Source: JAVBQG01 sp031549185 (GTDB lineage Bacteria > Synergistota > Synergistia > Synergistales > Synergistaceae). Taken from it: a DNA stretch of 64,000 bases. The notes beneath the pieces are model-generated. The model did no database searches, was not told the DNA's origin, and saw only the letters and a list, made by a program, of their open reading frames with translations. The stretch spans positions 1-64,000 of the forward strand of contig JAVBQG010000003.1 in NCBI GenBank assembly GCA_031549185.1, read 5' to 3'. Position numbers and translations under genes: made by a program. Of the stretch, positions 43,122-52,364 are shown piece by piece (the stretch's first letter is position 1; the number at the start of each line of letters is the position of its first letter).

Positions 43122-44120
43122 TTGGCTGCTATAGGAGGAAGACCGGTCGGAATATGGGGGACGGGTATGTGCGTTCCCGAAAATATCCTGACCAATGCGG
43201 ATCTTGAAAAGATGGTTGACACGAGCAATCGATGGATCGTCGAGCGTACGGGGATATATACGCGCCGTGTCGCGTCCGGGGCGGAGTCCAATGCGGATCT
43301 GGGCGCCGTGGCGTCTCGTGCGGCTCTCGCCGACGCGGGTGTTTCTCCGGGGGATGTCGATATGATCGTCGTCGGAACGAACTCGCCGGACAAGCTTTTT
43401 CCGGGGGTGGGGCCGACGATACAGGGGATGATCGGCGCAGGGAGAGCGGGGGCCATGGATGTCCAGGCAGGATGTCCCGGCGCGCTCTATGCCATGGGCG
43501 TCGCGGCGGGGGGCATTGCCTCCGGCATATGGGAGAAGGTGCTCGTAGTCGGTTCGGAGGTCATCAGTCGCCTCGTGGACTGGACCGACCGCAACACCTG
43601 CGTTCTTTTCGGCGACGGGGCTGGCGCCTGCCTCATGGGGCCCTGGCAACCCGGCATGATGAAGCTGACACACGCCGATTTCAAAGCGGACGGCAGGAAA
43701 GGCGACATGATCGAACTCCCCGCCGGACTGGCAGCCGAACCCGCATCTCTGGCGACGGTACGAGACAAAAGACATTTTGTTAAAATGAAGGGCAACGACA
43801 TCTTCAAGTTCGTCAATCGTGAGATGCCCGGCTATTTGCAGAATTTTTGCGCGGATTGCGGTATCGGGACGAAGGATGTGGATTGGTGGATCTTCCATCA
43901 AGCGAATATGCGCATCATCGATTCTCTCATGCGCAGACTGGATCTGCCCAAGGAAAGGGCGATCCTCAACGTCGACCGATATGGAAACACATGCGCCGCT
44001 TCCATATTGTTGGCCTTGCAGGAGGGCAAAGAGGACGGTAGAATTCGCGAAGGTCAGAAGATTCTCCTGACGATTTTTGGCGCGGGTATGACCTACGGCG
44101 CGATTTTGATAAATGGCTAA
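43122..44120 (+). CDS. fabH: 3-oxoacyl-ACP synthase III
   Basis: The 332-residue protein starts with TTG 43122 after GGGAG. Catalytic residues are visible: Cys in MDVQAGCPGALYAM, His in WWIFHQANMRI and Asn in VDRYGNTCAAS. FabH starts fatty acid chains by joining acetyl-CoA (or a branched acyl-CoA) to malonyl-ACP. Primer preference cannot be deduced. The fabK start lies 35 bases downstream. Confidence 0.95.
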   Translation: MAAIGGRPVGIWGTGMCVPENILTNADLEKMVDTSNRWIVERTGIYTRRVASGAESNADLGAVASRAALADAGVSPGDVDMIVVGTNSPDKLFPGVGPTIQGMIGAGRAGAMDVQAGCPGALYAMGVAAGGIASGIWEKVLVVGSEVISRLVDWTDRNTCVLFGDGAGACLMGPWQPGMMKLTHADFKADGRKGDMIELPAGLAAEPASLATVRDKRHFVKMKGNDIFKFVNREMPGYLQNFCADCGIGTKDVDWWIFHQANMRIIDSLMRRLDLPKERAILNVDRYGNTCAASILLALQEGKEDGRIREGQKILLTIFGAGMTYGAILING

Positions 44121-44154
44121 ATTATTTTCTTCGAAGCGAGATCGAGGTGTTGTG

Positions 44155-45102
44155 ATGTTTGACTCCAATAGAGTGACCAAACTGCTCAAGATAAAATACC
44201 CCGTCGTTCAGGGAGCCATGGCATGGGTGGCGGACGCGGACCTCGCGGCCTCCGTCAGCAACGCCGGAGGATTGGGGATCGTTGCGGCGGGCAATATGCC
44301 GCCCGAGATTCTGGAGAAGGAGATTCTCAAGGTTCGCATGCTGACCGATAAGCCGTTCGGGCTCAACATCATGCTGCTCTCCCCCACATGGGAGGATGCC
44401 CTGGAGCTCGCGGCGAAGCACAAGGTGCCGGTGGTGACGACCGGGGCCGGCTTGCCCGGCAAGGTAATCGACAGGCTGAAGCCGCTCGGGACTGTCGTGA
44501 TTCCTGTGATCGCCTCCGTGGCGCACGCGGAGCGTGTCAAGAAGCAGGGCGGCGACGCCGTGGTCGCGGAGGGCATGGAGGCCGGCGGACACGTCGGCGA
44601 GATCACGACGATGGCGCTTACCGCACAGGTCGCGCGTGCGGTCGATATCCCCGTCGTCGCGGCGGGAGGCATCGCCGACGGGCGCGGTGTGCTGGCCGCG
44701 TTCGCGCTCGGTGCGGAGGGCGTGCAGGTTGGGACGCGCTTCGTCTGCGCGGCGGAGTCGAACGTGCATCCCACTTACAAACAGAAGATCATCGACGCGA
44801 GCGATCGCGCGACGGTCATCACAGGTCGCTCTCTGGGGCATCCCGTCCGCTCGCTCAAGAACAAGTTCACGCAGGCCTTCGCCGAGATGGAGGAGAGGCA
44901 CGCGACCGTCGAGGAGCTCGACAAGTTCGGCTCCGGGCGCCTGCGGGCTGCCGTCGTCGATGGCGACGTCGAATGGGGTTCCGTCATGTCCGGCCAGATT
45001 GCCGGCATGGTGAACAGGATCCAGCCTTCGCGCGAAATCATAGAAGAGCTCATGAACGAGGCGTTCGAATTGAGCAAGACGATCAGCAGGCGGTTCGACT
45101 GA
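44155..45102 (+). CDS. fabK: Enoyl-ACP reductase II (FMN-dependent)
   Basis: ATG 44155, after GAGGTG, gives 315 residues. The TIM-barrel nitronate-monooxygenase-like fold shows YPVVQGAMAWVADADLAASV, the FMN region EGMEAGGHVGE, and PVVAAGGIADGRGV. FabK completes each elongation cycle in place of FabI and is naturally insensitive to triclosan. Its position between fabH and fabD is as in Streptococcus and Clostridia. Confidence 0.93.
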   Translation: MFDSNRVTKLLKIKYPVVQGAMAWVADADLAASVSNAGGLGIVAAGNMPPEILEKEILKVRMLTDKPFGLNIMLLSPTWEDALELAAKHKVPVVTTGAGLPGKVIDRLKPLGTVVIPVIASVAHAERVKKQGGDAVVAEGMEAGGHVGEITTMALTAQVARAVDIPVVAAGGIADGRGVLAAFALGAEGVQVGTRFVCAAESNVHPTYKQKIIDASDRATVITGRSLGHPVRSLKNKFTQAFAEMEERHATVEELDKFGSGRLRAAVVDGDVEWGSVMSGQIAGMVNRIQPSREIIEELMNEAFELSKTISRRFD

Positions 45103-45131
45103 AGCCTGCATTACGAGAGGGGGTCTACCCT

Positions 45132-46088
45132 TTGACATACGCATTGGTCTTTCCCGGCCAGGGAGCGCAGGAGGTCGGGATGGGAAAGGATTTCTACGAC
45201 GCGTACGCGGAGTCGCGTGCGGCCTTCGACGAGGCCGACGAGGCGCTCGGATGTTCGCTCTCCGGCGTAGTCTTCGACGGCCCGGAGGACGAACTGGTCA
45301 AGACGGCGATCACGCAGCCCGCGATCCTCGTCGCCAGCATCGCCGTGCTGCGGGCGGTCGAGAAGGAGTTCGGCAAACCGCTCGCGCCCGCTTTTCTCGC
45401 GGGGCACAGCCTCGGCGAGTATACGGCGCTCGTCGCGTCCGGCGTGCTGTCGCTCGGCGACGCGGTGAAGCTCGTGCACAAACGCGGCGCTCTGATGCAG
45501 GAGGCCGTTCCGCTCGGCGTGGGCGCGATGTCCGCTCTCCTCGGGCTCGATTTCGATGCAGTCAAGGCGGTCTGCGATGAAGCCGCCCAGGGGCAGGTCT
45601 GCAGTCCGGCCAACGTCAACGCCCCGACGCAGATCGTCATATCGGGCGAGGCTCCGGCCGTCGAACGCGCCGGAAATCTGGCGAAGGAACGCGGCGCGTC
45701 GAAGGTGATTCCGCTCAAGGTGAGCGCGCCCTTCCACTGCGCGCTGATGCGCCCGGTCGCGGATAAGTTGAAGGCTGAATTCTCCTCGCTTTCGTGGCAC
45801 GACGCGAAGGCGCCCGTCGTCGCCAATGTCGACTCGAAGCCGCGCACGGCGGTGGGAGAGATACAGGACGCGATCTACGCACAGACCTATTCGCCCGTCC
45901 TGTGGGCAGATGGGGCGCTCGCGATGGAAGCGTCCGGCGTCGATACGTTCCTCGAGTTCGGCCCGGGCAGCGTCCTCTCCGGCTTGATCAAGAGGATCTG
46001 CAAGGGCAAGAAGACGAACTCGACGAGCAAGGTAGAGGAGATCGGCAAGGTTCTCGAGCTTCTGAGTGGGCCGGGGGGTGCGGCGTAA
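45132..46088 (+). CDS. fabD: Malonyl-CoA:ACP transacylase
   Basis: The gene starts with TTG 45132 after GAGAGGGGG, giving 318 residues. YALVFPGQGAQEVGMGKDF, the nucleophile motif AGHSLGEYTAL (Ser) and the His in SAPFHCALM are those of FabD. It charges ACP with malonyl groups. The stop overlaps the fabG start by one base. Confidence 0.95.
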   Translation: MTYALVFPGQGAQEVGMGKDFYDAYAESRAAFDEADEALGCSLSGVVFDGPEDELVKTAITQPAILVASIAVLRAVEKEFGKPLAPAFLAGHSLGEYTALVASGVLSLGDAVKLVHKRGALMQEAVPLGVGAMSALLGLDFDAVKAVCDEAAQGQVCSPANVNAPTQIVISGEAPAVERAGNLAKERGASKVIPLKVSAPFHCALMRPVADKLKAEFSSLSWHDAKAPVVANVDSKPRTAVGEIQDAIYAQTYSPVLWADGALAMEASGVDTFLEFGPGSVLSGLIKRICKGKKTNSTSKVEEIGKVLELLSGPGGAA

Positions 46089-46825
46089 TGCCCGGCAGAG
46101 TGGCCCTGGTCACCGGCGCGAGCCGGGGGATCGGACGGGCCGTCGCGATCGAGCTGGCCGCTCGCGGGTATCGCGTCGCGATCAACTACCAGAGTTCGCA
46201 GACGTCGGCGGAAGAGGCCGTCGGGATTATCAGGGAAGCGGGCGGCACGGCGATCGCCGTCCAAGCCGACGTCTCGTGTCAGGAGCCGGTGCAGGCGCTC
46301 TTCGAGACGGTGGCGAAGGAATTCGGCCCCGTCGAGGTGCTCGTCAACAACGCGGGTATCACGCGCGACAACCTGCTGATGCGCATGAAGGACGAGGAGT
46401 GGATGGCCGTCATGCGGACGAATCTCAATTCCGTTTACTACTGTACACAGGAAGTAATTCGGTCTATGATGAAGGCGAGATTCGGTCGTATCGTCGCCAT
46501 GAGTTCGGTCTCCGGACTCGTCGGCAACGCCGGGCAGGTCAACTACGCGGCGGCGAAGGCGGGCGTCCTCGGCCTGATCAAGAGCGTGGCCAGAGAGGCC
46601 GGCTCGCGTGGCGTGACGGCGAACGTCATCGCCCCCGGGTATATCGAGACCGATATGACCGCGGCGCTGCCCGAGGATGTTCGCAAGGACATTCTCTCGA
46701 AAATTCCGGTGGGGCGGTACGGTTCGCCGGTGGATATCGCCAGGGCGGTGGCGTTTCTCGTCTCCGACGAGGCGTCCTATATTACGGGTCAGGTGCTTGC
46801 CGTCGATGGCGGCATGACGATGTGA
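46088..46825 (+). CDS. fabG: 3-oxoacyl-ACP reductase
   Basis: The 245-residue short-chain dehydrogenase has the NADPH-binding TGASRGIG, NNAG, catalytic Ser in SSVSGLVG and the YAAAK pair, and ends near GQVLAVDGGMTM as FabG does. It reduces 3-oxoacyl-ACP. ATG 46088 shares its A with the fabD stop, which implies coupled translation. Confidence 0.95.
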   Translation: MPGRVALVTGASRGIGRAVAIELAARGYRVAINYQSSQTSAEEAVGIIREAGGTAIAVQADVSCQEPVQALFETVAKEFGPVEVLVNNAGITRDNLLMRMKDEEWMAVMRTNLNSVYYCTQEVIRSMMKARFGRIVAMSSVSGLVGNAGQVNYAAAKAGVLGLIKSVAREAGSRGVTANVIAPGYIETDMTAALPEDVRKDILSKIPVGRYGSPVDIARAVAFLVSDEASYITGQVLAVDGGMTM

Positions 46826-46861
46826 CGTATACATAAAACGCATGGAAGGAGGTGCTACCAG

Positions 46862-47113
46862 ATGCAGTCTGAAGAAGTTCTGGCAAAACTGAAAGAACTC
46901 GTGATGGATCGTTTGAATGTTGAAGAGGATCAGATCAAACCGGATGCCTCCTTTGTGGAGGACCTCGGGGCCGACTCCCTCGATATCGTCGAGTTGATCA
47001 TGGGTATCGAAGAAGAGTTCGACGTCGAGATACCGGACGAGGACGCCGAGAAGCTGACCAACGTCGGCGAGGCATTGACGTACGTCAAGCAGAAGCTTGG
47101 CGTGGAAGATTAA
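46862..47113 (+). CDS. acpP: Acyl carrier protein
   Basis: The 83-residue acidic protein has the phosphopantetheine attachment site LGADSLDIVELIM (Ser near residue 39) and a helical form typical of ACP. ATG 46862 follows AAGGAGGTG. A 10-bp GC hairpin lies between it and fabF and may stabilise or limit transcription, giving more acpP than fabF mRNA. Confidence 0.96.
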   Translation: MQSEEVLAKLKELVMDRLNVEEDQIKPDASFVEDLGADSLDIVELIMGIEEEFDVEIPDEDAEKLTNVGEALTYVKQKLGVED

Positions 47114-47123
47114 GCGGCAGTTG

Positions 47124-47157
47124 CGGGGCGCCCTGTTCGAAACGGGCGCCCCGTTTA
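47124..47157 (+). terminator. GC-rich hairpin between acpP and fabF (partial terminator or stabiliser)
   Basis: CGGGGCGCCC (47124-47133) pairs perfectly with GGGCGCCCCG (47144-47153) around a 10-base loop, followed only by TTTA. The short T-run suggests partial termination or 3' end protection of acpP mRNA. Confidence 0.55.
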
Positions 47158-47170
47158 AGGGAGTGATTGT

Positions 47171-48409
47171 GTGAGAAGGGTCGTCATCACTGGCTTGGGC
47201 GTCGTCAGCCCGATCGGTTGCGGTAAGGATGACTACTGGAACGCCCTGGCAGCGGGGCGCAATGGAGTTGGAAAAATATCCCTCTTCGACATCGAGGGTC
47301 ATAGCGCAACAATTGCGGCAGAGGTTCGCGACTTCGATGTGGAACCCTGGATGGATAAAAAGGAAGCGCGCCGCGCGGACCGCGTAATACACTTCGTCGT
47401 GCCCGCCGCCGACATGGCGGTGAAGGACGCGGGGCTCGATCTGAACGCACTCGATTCCAACATGTTCGGCGTCTACATCGGCAGCGGCGAGGGCGGTATC
47501 ACCACGACGCACGAGAACTACGACATCCTGAAGGAGAAGGGCCCCTCGCGGGTCAGCCCCTTCTTCGTCCCCATGATGCTCAGCAACATGCCGGCGGCGT
47601 ATGTGGCGATCCGCTTCGGCGCCAAGGGACCGAACATGGCGGTCGTCACCGCGTGCTCGACGGCTACGCACTGCATGGGCGAGGCGGCCTGTACGATCGT
47701 GCGCGGCGACGCGGACGTCATGATTGTCGGCGGCGCGGAAGCGGCCATCACGCCGATCGCGATCGCGGGCTTCGCCAACATGAAGGCGCTTTCGACGCGT
47801 AACGACGAGCCGAAGAAGGCCTCCCGTCCATTCGACGCGGAGCGCGACGGTTTCGTCATGGGCGAGGGCGCAGGCATTCTCATCTTCGAGGAGCTCGAGC
47901 ACGCCAAGAAGCGCGGCGCGCACATCTACGCCGAGGTCATGGGCTACGGCAACACGTGCGACGCGTATCACATCACCGCTCCCGACCCGGAGGGCGACGG
48001 CTCCGTCCGCGCCATGCAGATCGCACTGCGCAAGGCGGGTTGGACCCCGGAGCAGGTCGACCTCTACAACGCGCACGGAACGTCCACCCCCCTGAACGAT
48101 AAGACGGAGACCGGCGCGGTTCGCAAGGTTTTCGGCGCGCATGCCGACAAACTTCTCGTTCACTCGACCAAGTCGATGATCGGGCACTGTTTGGGCGCGG
48201 CGGGCGCCGTCGAGACGATCGCGGCCCTGATGGCGACCGAGCGCGGCATCGTCCACCCGACGATCAACTACGAACACCCGGATCCGGAGTGCAACCTCAA
48301 CATCGTGGCGAACAAGGCGATCGAAGCGAAGGTCGACAGAGTTCTCATCAACAACGCAGGTTTCGGCGGACACAATGGGGTATTGGCCGTAGAGCGCTTC
48401 AAAGGGTAA
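47171..48409 (+). CDS. fabF: 3-oxoacyl-ACP synthase II
   Basis: The 412-residue protein starts with GTG 47171. The Cys-His-His triad is present: TACSTATHCMGEAA, NAHGTSTPLNDKTE and KSMIGHCLGAAGAVE. FabF elongates acyl-ACP chains. The rnc gene begins four bases after its stop. Confidence 0.95.
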   Translation: MRRVVITGLGVVSPIGCGKDDYWNALAAGRNGVGKISLFDIEGHSATIAAEVRDFDVEPWMDKKEARRADRVIHFVVPAADMAVKDAGLDLNALDSNMFGVYIGSGEGGITTTHENYDILKEKGPSRVSPFFVPMMLSNMPAAYVAIRFGAKGPNMAVVTACSTATHCMGEAACTIVRGDADVMIVGGAEAAITPIAIAGFANMKALSTRNDEPKKASRPFDAERDGFVMGEGAGILIFEELEHAKKRGAHIYAEVMGYGNTCDAYHITAPDPEGDGSVRAMQIALRKAGWTPEQVDLYNAHGTSTPLNDKTETGAVRKVFGAHADKLLVHSTKSMIGHCLGAAGAVETIAALMATERGIVHPTINYEHPDPECNLNIVANKAIEAKVDRVLINNAGFGGHNGVLAVERFKG

Positions 48410-48413
48410 CCGG

Positions 48414-49142
48414 ATGAGTGCCGACAGGCGCGGGGAGGATACCAGCTTCTTCGAGGAGAAGCTGGGATACGCCTTTCACAACCCCGGGATATTCAGGGAA
48501 GCCCTGACTCATGCCTCGTACGCGAACGAGCTGGGGCTTCCCTTGTTCAATGAGCGGCTGGAATATCTCGGAGACGCAGTGCTCGAGCTCTGCGTTTCCG
48601 AGATGCTCTTCGTCGCTCATCCCGATTATACGGAGGGCGAACTGACCAAGGCACGCTCTCTGTTTGTCTGCGAGCGAACGCTGGCCTCCTGGGCCTCGCG
48701 CGCGCGTCTCTATGAACTTCTGCTGCTGGGAAAGGGGCTCGAACGCCAGGGGGGGCGTAAGAATCCCTCGATCCTGGCGGACGCAGTCGAGGCGGTCTTT
48801 GGGGCCGTCTTTCTCGACGGCGGTTACGAGGCGGCGCGCGCCGTCGTCGCTCGTTTTGTGGACTCGCTCCGGCCCGGCTCGGGCGGGGAGGTCAGGGACC
48901 CGAAATCGAGACTGCAGGAACTGCTGCAGGCTCGCGGCGAAAAGCCCCCGCAATACAGGCTTATTTCTCGCTCCGGTCCCGATCACGCGACGTTCTTCAA
49001 GGTCGAGCTTATTTCGTCCAGCGGCAACGTGCTTGCGTCGGGGACCGGTTCCTCGATCAAGGCCGCGGAGTTCGAGGCAGCCGAAACCGCCCTCTTGATC
49101 CTCGCGTGTGAGGAGGAGCCGGCAGAGGACGTAAAAAGTTGA
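48414..49142 (+). CDS. rnc: Ribonuclease III
   Basis: The 242-residue protein has the RNase III signature NERLEYLGDAVLEL (about residues 44-57), a second acidic cluster (ADAVEAVFGAVF) and a C-terminal dsRNA-binding domain (SRLQELLQARGEKPPQY to the end). It processes rRNA and structured mRNAs. Location after acpP-fabF is a well-known arrangement. The next gene overlaps its stop. Confidence 0.95.
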   Translation: MSADRRGEDTSFFEEKLGYAFHNPGIFREALTHASYANELGLPLFNERLEYLGDAVLELCVSEMLFVAHPDYTEGELTKARSLFVCERTLASWASRARLYELLLLGKGLERQGGRKNPSILADAVEAVFGAVFLDGGYEAARAVVARFVDSLRPGSGGEVRDPKSRLQELLQARGEKPPQYRLISRSGPDHATFFKVELISSSGNVLASGTGSSIKAAEFEAAETALLILACEEEPAEDVKS

Positions 49143-49978
49143 ACGCACGATGCCGCACCCCGCATCACGCGCTGTTGCGTGTGATATTGCTGTTCTTCTT
49201 CCTCTTCGCCTCTCCTTGCTTTGCCGCCGCGCCTCCCGCTCCTTCCGTATCCGTCACGTCGCCGTGGCTCGCGGGCATGACGCAGTTCATCGTGGGCACG
49301 ACGCTCAACGTGCAACCTCTCTCCGCCTGGAGCGCCGAGGGGCGCCTGCTGTCCGTCCGAAAGCCGCAGGCCGGTACGACGGTCATCGCGCTAGACCCGA
49401 AGGACGCCGCGCGATACGGCATAGGGGCGGGCCGGAGCGGCCTGCATCTTCTCTATGAAAACCTTCCGGTGGAGGAAAACCGCCGCGGTTCTCTTTTCTT
49501 CGACCCCTCAGTGTTGCCCTTTTTGAGCCAGAAGCTGCTGGTCGTCCTCTGCGAGTTGAAGCCAGAGAACTACGCTTTCTATCAGCGGCGCCTCGCGGAA
49601 TTTCAATCGCGTCTCGAGAGTACGCTGGAGGTAGGCCGCAGCCTATTGCCGGACGTCAAGGCGCTCGATCTGACGGGTGCCTCCGGCCCCTGGATCCGCG
49701 CCGCCCTCACCGGGGCCGTGCGGCCCCCGGAAAACCTGTGGACCGCATGGGAGAAGGGCCAGCGGCTGGAAGAGCTAACCTCTGCGCTCGCCGAGGCGAA
49801 GAAACGCTCCTGGTTGATCCTCCTCGATGCCTGGACTTCGCCTCGGATCCGCGCCAAGGTCCTCGGTCAGTACGAAAACATCCTCATCCCCGCCCCGGCC
49901 AAAGACCAGGACTTCTTCACCTACCTCCACGACGTCTACCTTGGAATCTGGAGCACGATGACGAAGGGCGGGAAGTAG
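49139..49978 (+). CDS. Secreted ZnuA-like protein without the metal histidines
   Basis: The 279-residue protein starts with TTG 49139, overlapping the rnc stop, and has a signal peptide (about residues 12-30). Its layout follows metal ABC-binding proteins: VTSPWLAGMTQFIVGTTLNV near the start and KPENYAFYQRRLAEFQSRLE in the middle helix. The His ligands expected after the first strand and before the DP motif are missing (LSAWSAEG; GSLFFDPS). It is probably a periplasmic protein that binds something other than zinc. No transporter genes adjoin. Confidence 0.55.
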   Translation: MNARCRTPHHALLRVILLFFFLFASPCFAAAPPAPSVSVTSPWLAGMTQFIVGTTLNVQPLSAWSAEGRLLSVRKPQAGTTVIALDPKDAARYGIGAGRSGLHLLYENLPVEENRRGSLFFDPSVLPFLSQKLLVVLCELKPENYAFYQRRLAEFQSRLESTLEVGRSLLPDVKALDLTGASGPWIRAALTGAVRPPENLWTAWEKGQRLEELTSALAEAKKRSWLILLDAWTSPRIRAKVLGQYENILIPAPAKDQDFFTYLHDVYLGIWSTMTKGGK

Positions 49979-50112
49979 GAAAAAAGAGGTACGCGCAGAT
50001 GCTCAAAGATGCCACCTCCGACGCAACCGGTACGCCTCCTCACGTAGCCTTCCATCGTCAAACTCGCTCAACTTGCATCGAAAAAAATAGCTTTTTCCGC
50101 ATGTCGTGGTAT

Positions 50113-50118
50113 TATAAT
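50113..50118 (+). promoter_or_regulatory. Probable -10 box of the efp operon
   Basis: TATAAT at 50113-50118 lies 26 bases before the efp start, with AAGGGGAGG between. No good -35 is seen; the sequence 17 bases upstream is CTTTTT-like. Confidence 0.4.
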
Positions 50119-50144
50119 GCTACTTTTCAAGGGGAGGTTTGTGT

Positions 50145-50720
50145 ATGGCGCAAGTTGTAGACACGAGCGATTTTCGTCCGGGACTCAAGTTCAAGTGGGA
50201 GGGGGGCATGTGGGTCATTCTGGAGTGCTCTCACCATAAGATGGGACGTGGAGGCGCGATCGTTCGCGGAAAACTTCGCAACCTGGAGACGGGCAGTTCC
50301 CTCGAGCAGTCGTTCAAATCCGGGGAGCGGTTCGAGCGCATCATTTTCGACGAAAAACCTGCCCAGTATCAATACCAGGACGGCGATGACTACGTATTTA
50401 TGGATATGGAATCCTTCGATCAGGTCTACCTGTCGAAGGACGTTCTGGGAGACGCGATAAAATATCTGATCGACAACCTGGAAGTCAGCTTCGACATGTA
50501 CGAGGGACGTGTGATGGGCATTGAGCTCCCCAAGTCGGTCGAACTCAAGATCGTCGATACTCCTCCCGGTTTCAAGGGCGACACGGCATCCGGCGGTGGA
50601 AAACCCGCGACGACGGAGACGGGCTTGGTCGTCACGGTTCCTTTCTTTGTCGAAAACGGAGAGGTGATTGTGGTGGACACGCGTACCGGGGAATACCTGG
50701 AGAGAGCGAAGAAAAACTAA
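50145..50720 (+). CDS. efp: Translation elongation factor P
   Basis: From ATG 50145 (AAGGGGAGG upstream) the product is 191 residues, with three beta domains and the EF-P signature IVDTPPGFKGDTASGGGKPA. EF-P rescues ribosomes stalled at polyproline. The modification-loop reads HHKMGRGGA: Arg35 stands where most EF-Ps have the modified Lys (PGKG), although the rest is not of the EarP/rhamnose type. The mature modification is therefore unclear. Confidence 0.93.
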   Translation: MAQVVDTSDFRPGLKFKWEGGMWVILECSHHKMGRGGAIVRGKLRNLETGSSLEQSFKSGERFERIIFDEKPAQYQYQDGDDYVFMDMESFDQVYLSKDVLGDAIKYLIDNLEVSFDMYEGRVMGIELPKSVELKIVDTPPGFKGDTASGGGKPATTETGLVVTVPFFVENGEVIVVDTRTGEYLERAKKN

Positions 50721-50757
50721 AACGCGAATTCGCGACAACACAAAAGGAGGAGTAGCC

Positions 50758-51168
50758 ATGAGCGCACGAGAGAAAATAGCCTATTTGCGTGGATTGATCG
50801 AAGGGCAGAATGTGTCCGAGAACGCGGGGTTGAGCAAGTTCCACGAGGCCCTGCTGGGGGCGCTCGATGCGCTTGCTGCGGAGGTCGAACGCGTCTCCGA
50901 GGAACAGAGCGATCTCCGCGAGTACGTGGAGCAGATCGACGAAGATCTCATCGAATTGCAATCCGAGCTCGAGGAGTTGGACGAGGATGATTTCGACGAG
51001 CGCTCCGCCTACGACGATGAGGACGATGAAGATGGCGGTGAAGAGGAGGAGTACGAAGCGGTCTGCTGCCCTGCCTGCGGGAAGGATTTCTTCTACCAGC
51101 CGGCGGCTTACGACGACGACGAGGATCTGCTCTGTCCGCACTGCGGCGAGCCTTTTGTGAAGGGTTAA
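50758..51168 (+). CDS. Acidic zinc-ribbon protein (CD1247-like)
   Basis: The 136-residue protein starts at ATG 50758 after AAAGGAGGAG. Residues 1-70 are helical (REKIAYLRGLIEGQNVSENA, DLREYVEQIDEDL), then a very acidic linker, then a zinc ribbon with CCPACGKDFF and LCPHCGEPF. It resembles Firmicute proteins annotated as CD1247 N-terminal domain proteins, often found near efp and asp23. Function unknown. Confidence 0.72.
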   Translation: MSAREKIAYLRGLIEGQNVSENAGLSKFHEALLGALDALAAEVERVSEEQSDLREYVEQIDEDLIELQSELEELDEDDFDERSAYDDEDDEDGGEEEEYEAVCCPACGKDFFYQPAAYDDDEDLLCPHCGEPFVKG

Positions 51169-51331
51169 CGAATATATTGCGAGGAAAGAACGATTGATCG
51201 CCGGGGCTTATCGCGCTGGTGTTTTTGCGTGGCCGGATGGTTGTTCGGGCGATTGATGCGGCACTTTTCGAAGCATGTAATGTTCCATCATCAAGGAGTG
51301 GGGAATCCCCGCAAATCCATTGGAGGAGGCT

Positions 51332-51820
51332 ATGGATATGGATCAGAACGAGCAGATGGAAAGAGAAATGAGCTACGATCAGGAAGTTGCGGACAACCCG
51401 ACGGTCGACCAGGCGGGTCTCGAGGGCAAGATCCGCATATCGGAAGACGTCATCGCGCAACTTGCCGTGAAGGCACTGCTTTCCGTCGACGGTGTGCAAC
51501 CCGCCAATCCCGGTCTGATGGCGAACCTTCGTATGGGGCGTAAGGCCAACAATGGTGTGCGCATCTCCATCTCCGAGGGAGATACGCCGGAGATTCAGGT
51601 CGACACCTACATTGCCGTGAAGTACAGCCTGCGAATCCCCGACGTCTGCTGGGATGTGCAGGAAGCGGTGAAGGACCAGGTCGAACGCTACACGGGCTAC
51701 ACAGTCAAATCGGTCAACGTCTATGTGCAGGGGATCACCTTTGTGGAGAAAAAAACGGCTCCCGAAGTTGCCGAGCCCGACGTGACCTCTTTCACTTCGT
51801 CCTACGGAGAAGAGGTTTAA
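51332..51820 (+). CDS. Asp23/Gls24 family envelope stress protein
   Basis: ATG 51332 follows GGAGGAGG, giving 162 residues (ATG 51338 is also possible). After a charged N-terminal stretch comes the Asp23 core: GKIRISEDVIAQLAVKALLS, DTYIAVKYSLRIPDVCWDVQ and YTGYTVKSVNVYVQGI. Asp23 proteins are cytoplasmic, tethered to the membrane by AmaP in Staphylococcus and linked to envelope stress. A small membrane protein follows, possibly the anchor, then nusB. Confidence 0.88.
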   Translation: MDMDQNEQMEREMSYDQEVADNPTVDQAGLEGKIRISEDVIAQLAVKALLSVDGVQPANPGLMANLRMGRKANNGVRISISEGDTPEIQVDTYIAVKYSLRIPDVCWDVQEAVKDQVERYTGYTVKSVNVYVQGITFVEKKTAPEVAEPDVTSFTSSYGEEV

Positions 51821-51875
51821 CGCGAGGCGAGACGAAAGTCAAAAAATACGGTACCCTTCAAGGGGGTGACTTTGG

Positions 51876-52358
51876 GTGCTTTTCCTATGGACGATAACCA
51901 AGCGAGGCAAAATCTGGCTTGACGGAGACGCGTTTCGGCAGATCGTGGCGAAGCGTTTGCCCTCTGATTTTTATTGCCAGGAGGTCTCCTTTGTCGGCGA
52001 TCAGAACCTCCTTAACATATACATCACGTTGCCGGACCAGGACGACCCTCAAAAAAGGCTTGCGTTGATCGACAAGTTCGACGAGTTCTTCCGCCCCATG
52101 GGCATATCCGTCCACGTGCACTGGACGCGCCGCGCGCCGACCGATTCGGAGGCGAGCCTTCCGCTCTGGCGGCAGCCTCTCTTCTGGGCGGCTTCGGCCG
52201 GGGGTGTCGCCGCGCTGCTCAACCTCGGGATCAAAGGTTTCCTGTGGGTCATCGGCGCGACCGTCGTAGGATACGCGGTGGCATGGACCGCCCTGTCGGA
52301 GGACGGCCAGAAGATGGTTGCCAAACTGGTAAAAGATATAAAGGATTTCAGGAGATGA
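51876..52358 (+). CDS. Small membrane protein between asp23 and nusB
   Basis: The 160-residue protein starts with GTG 51876, about seven bases after AGGGGGTGA. The first 100 residues are soluble, and the C-terminal part holds two hydrophobic helices (about 100-115 and 118-138) before a basic end (KLVKDIKDFRR). It occupies the place of AmaP-type anchors relative to asp23, but the topology differs, so partnership is inference. nusB begins seven bases later. Confidence 0.65.
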   Translation: MLFLWTITKRGKIWLDGDAFRQIVAKRLPSDFYCQEVSFVGDQNLLNIYITLPDQDDPQKRLALIDKFDEFFRPMGISVHVHWTRRAPTDSEASLPLWRQPLFWAASAGGVAALLNLGIKGFLWVIGATVVGYAVAWTALSEDGQKMVAKLVKDIKDFRR

Positions 52359-52364
52359 TTTTTT

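Noticed and set aside
44388..46088. A single 566-codon frame seeming to fuse an N-terminal region to FabD.
   Set aside because: The first part is an off-frame shadow of fabK; a TTG with a good ribosome site at 45132 gives a normal FabD.
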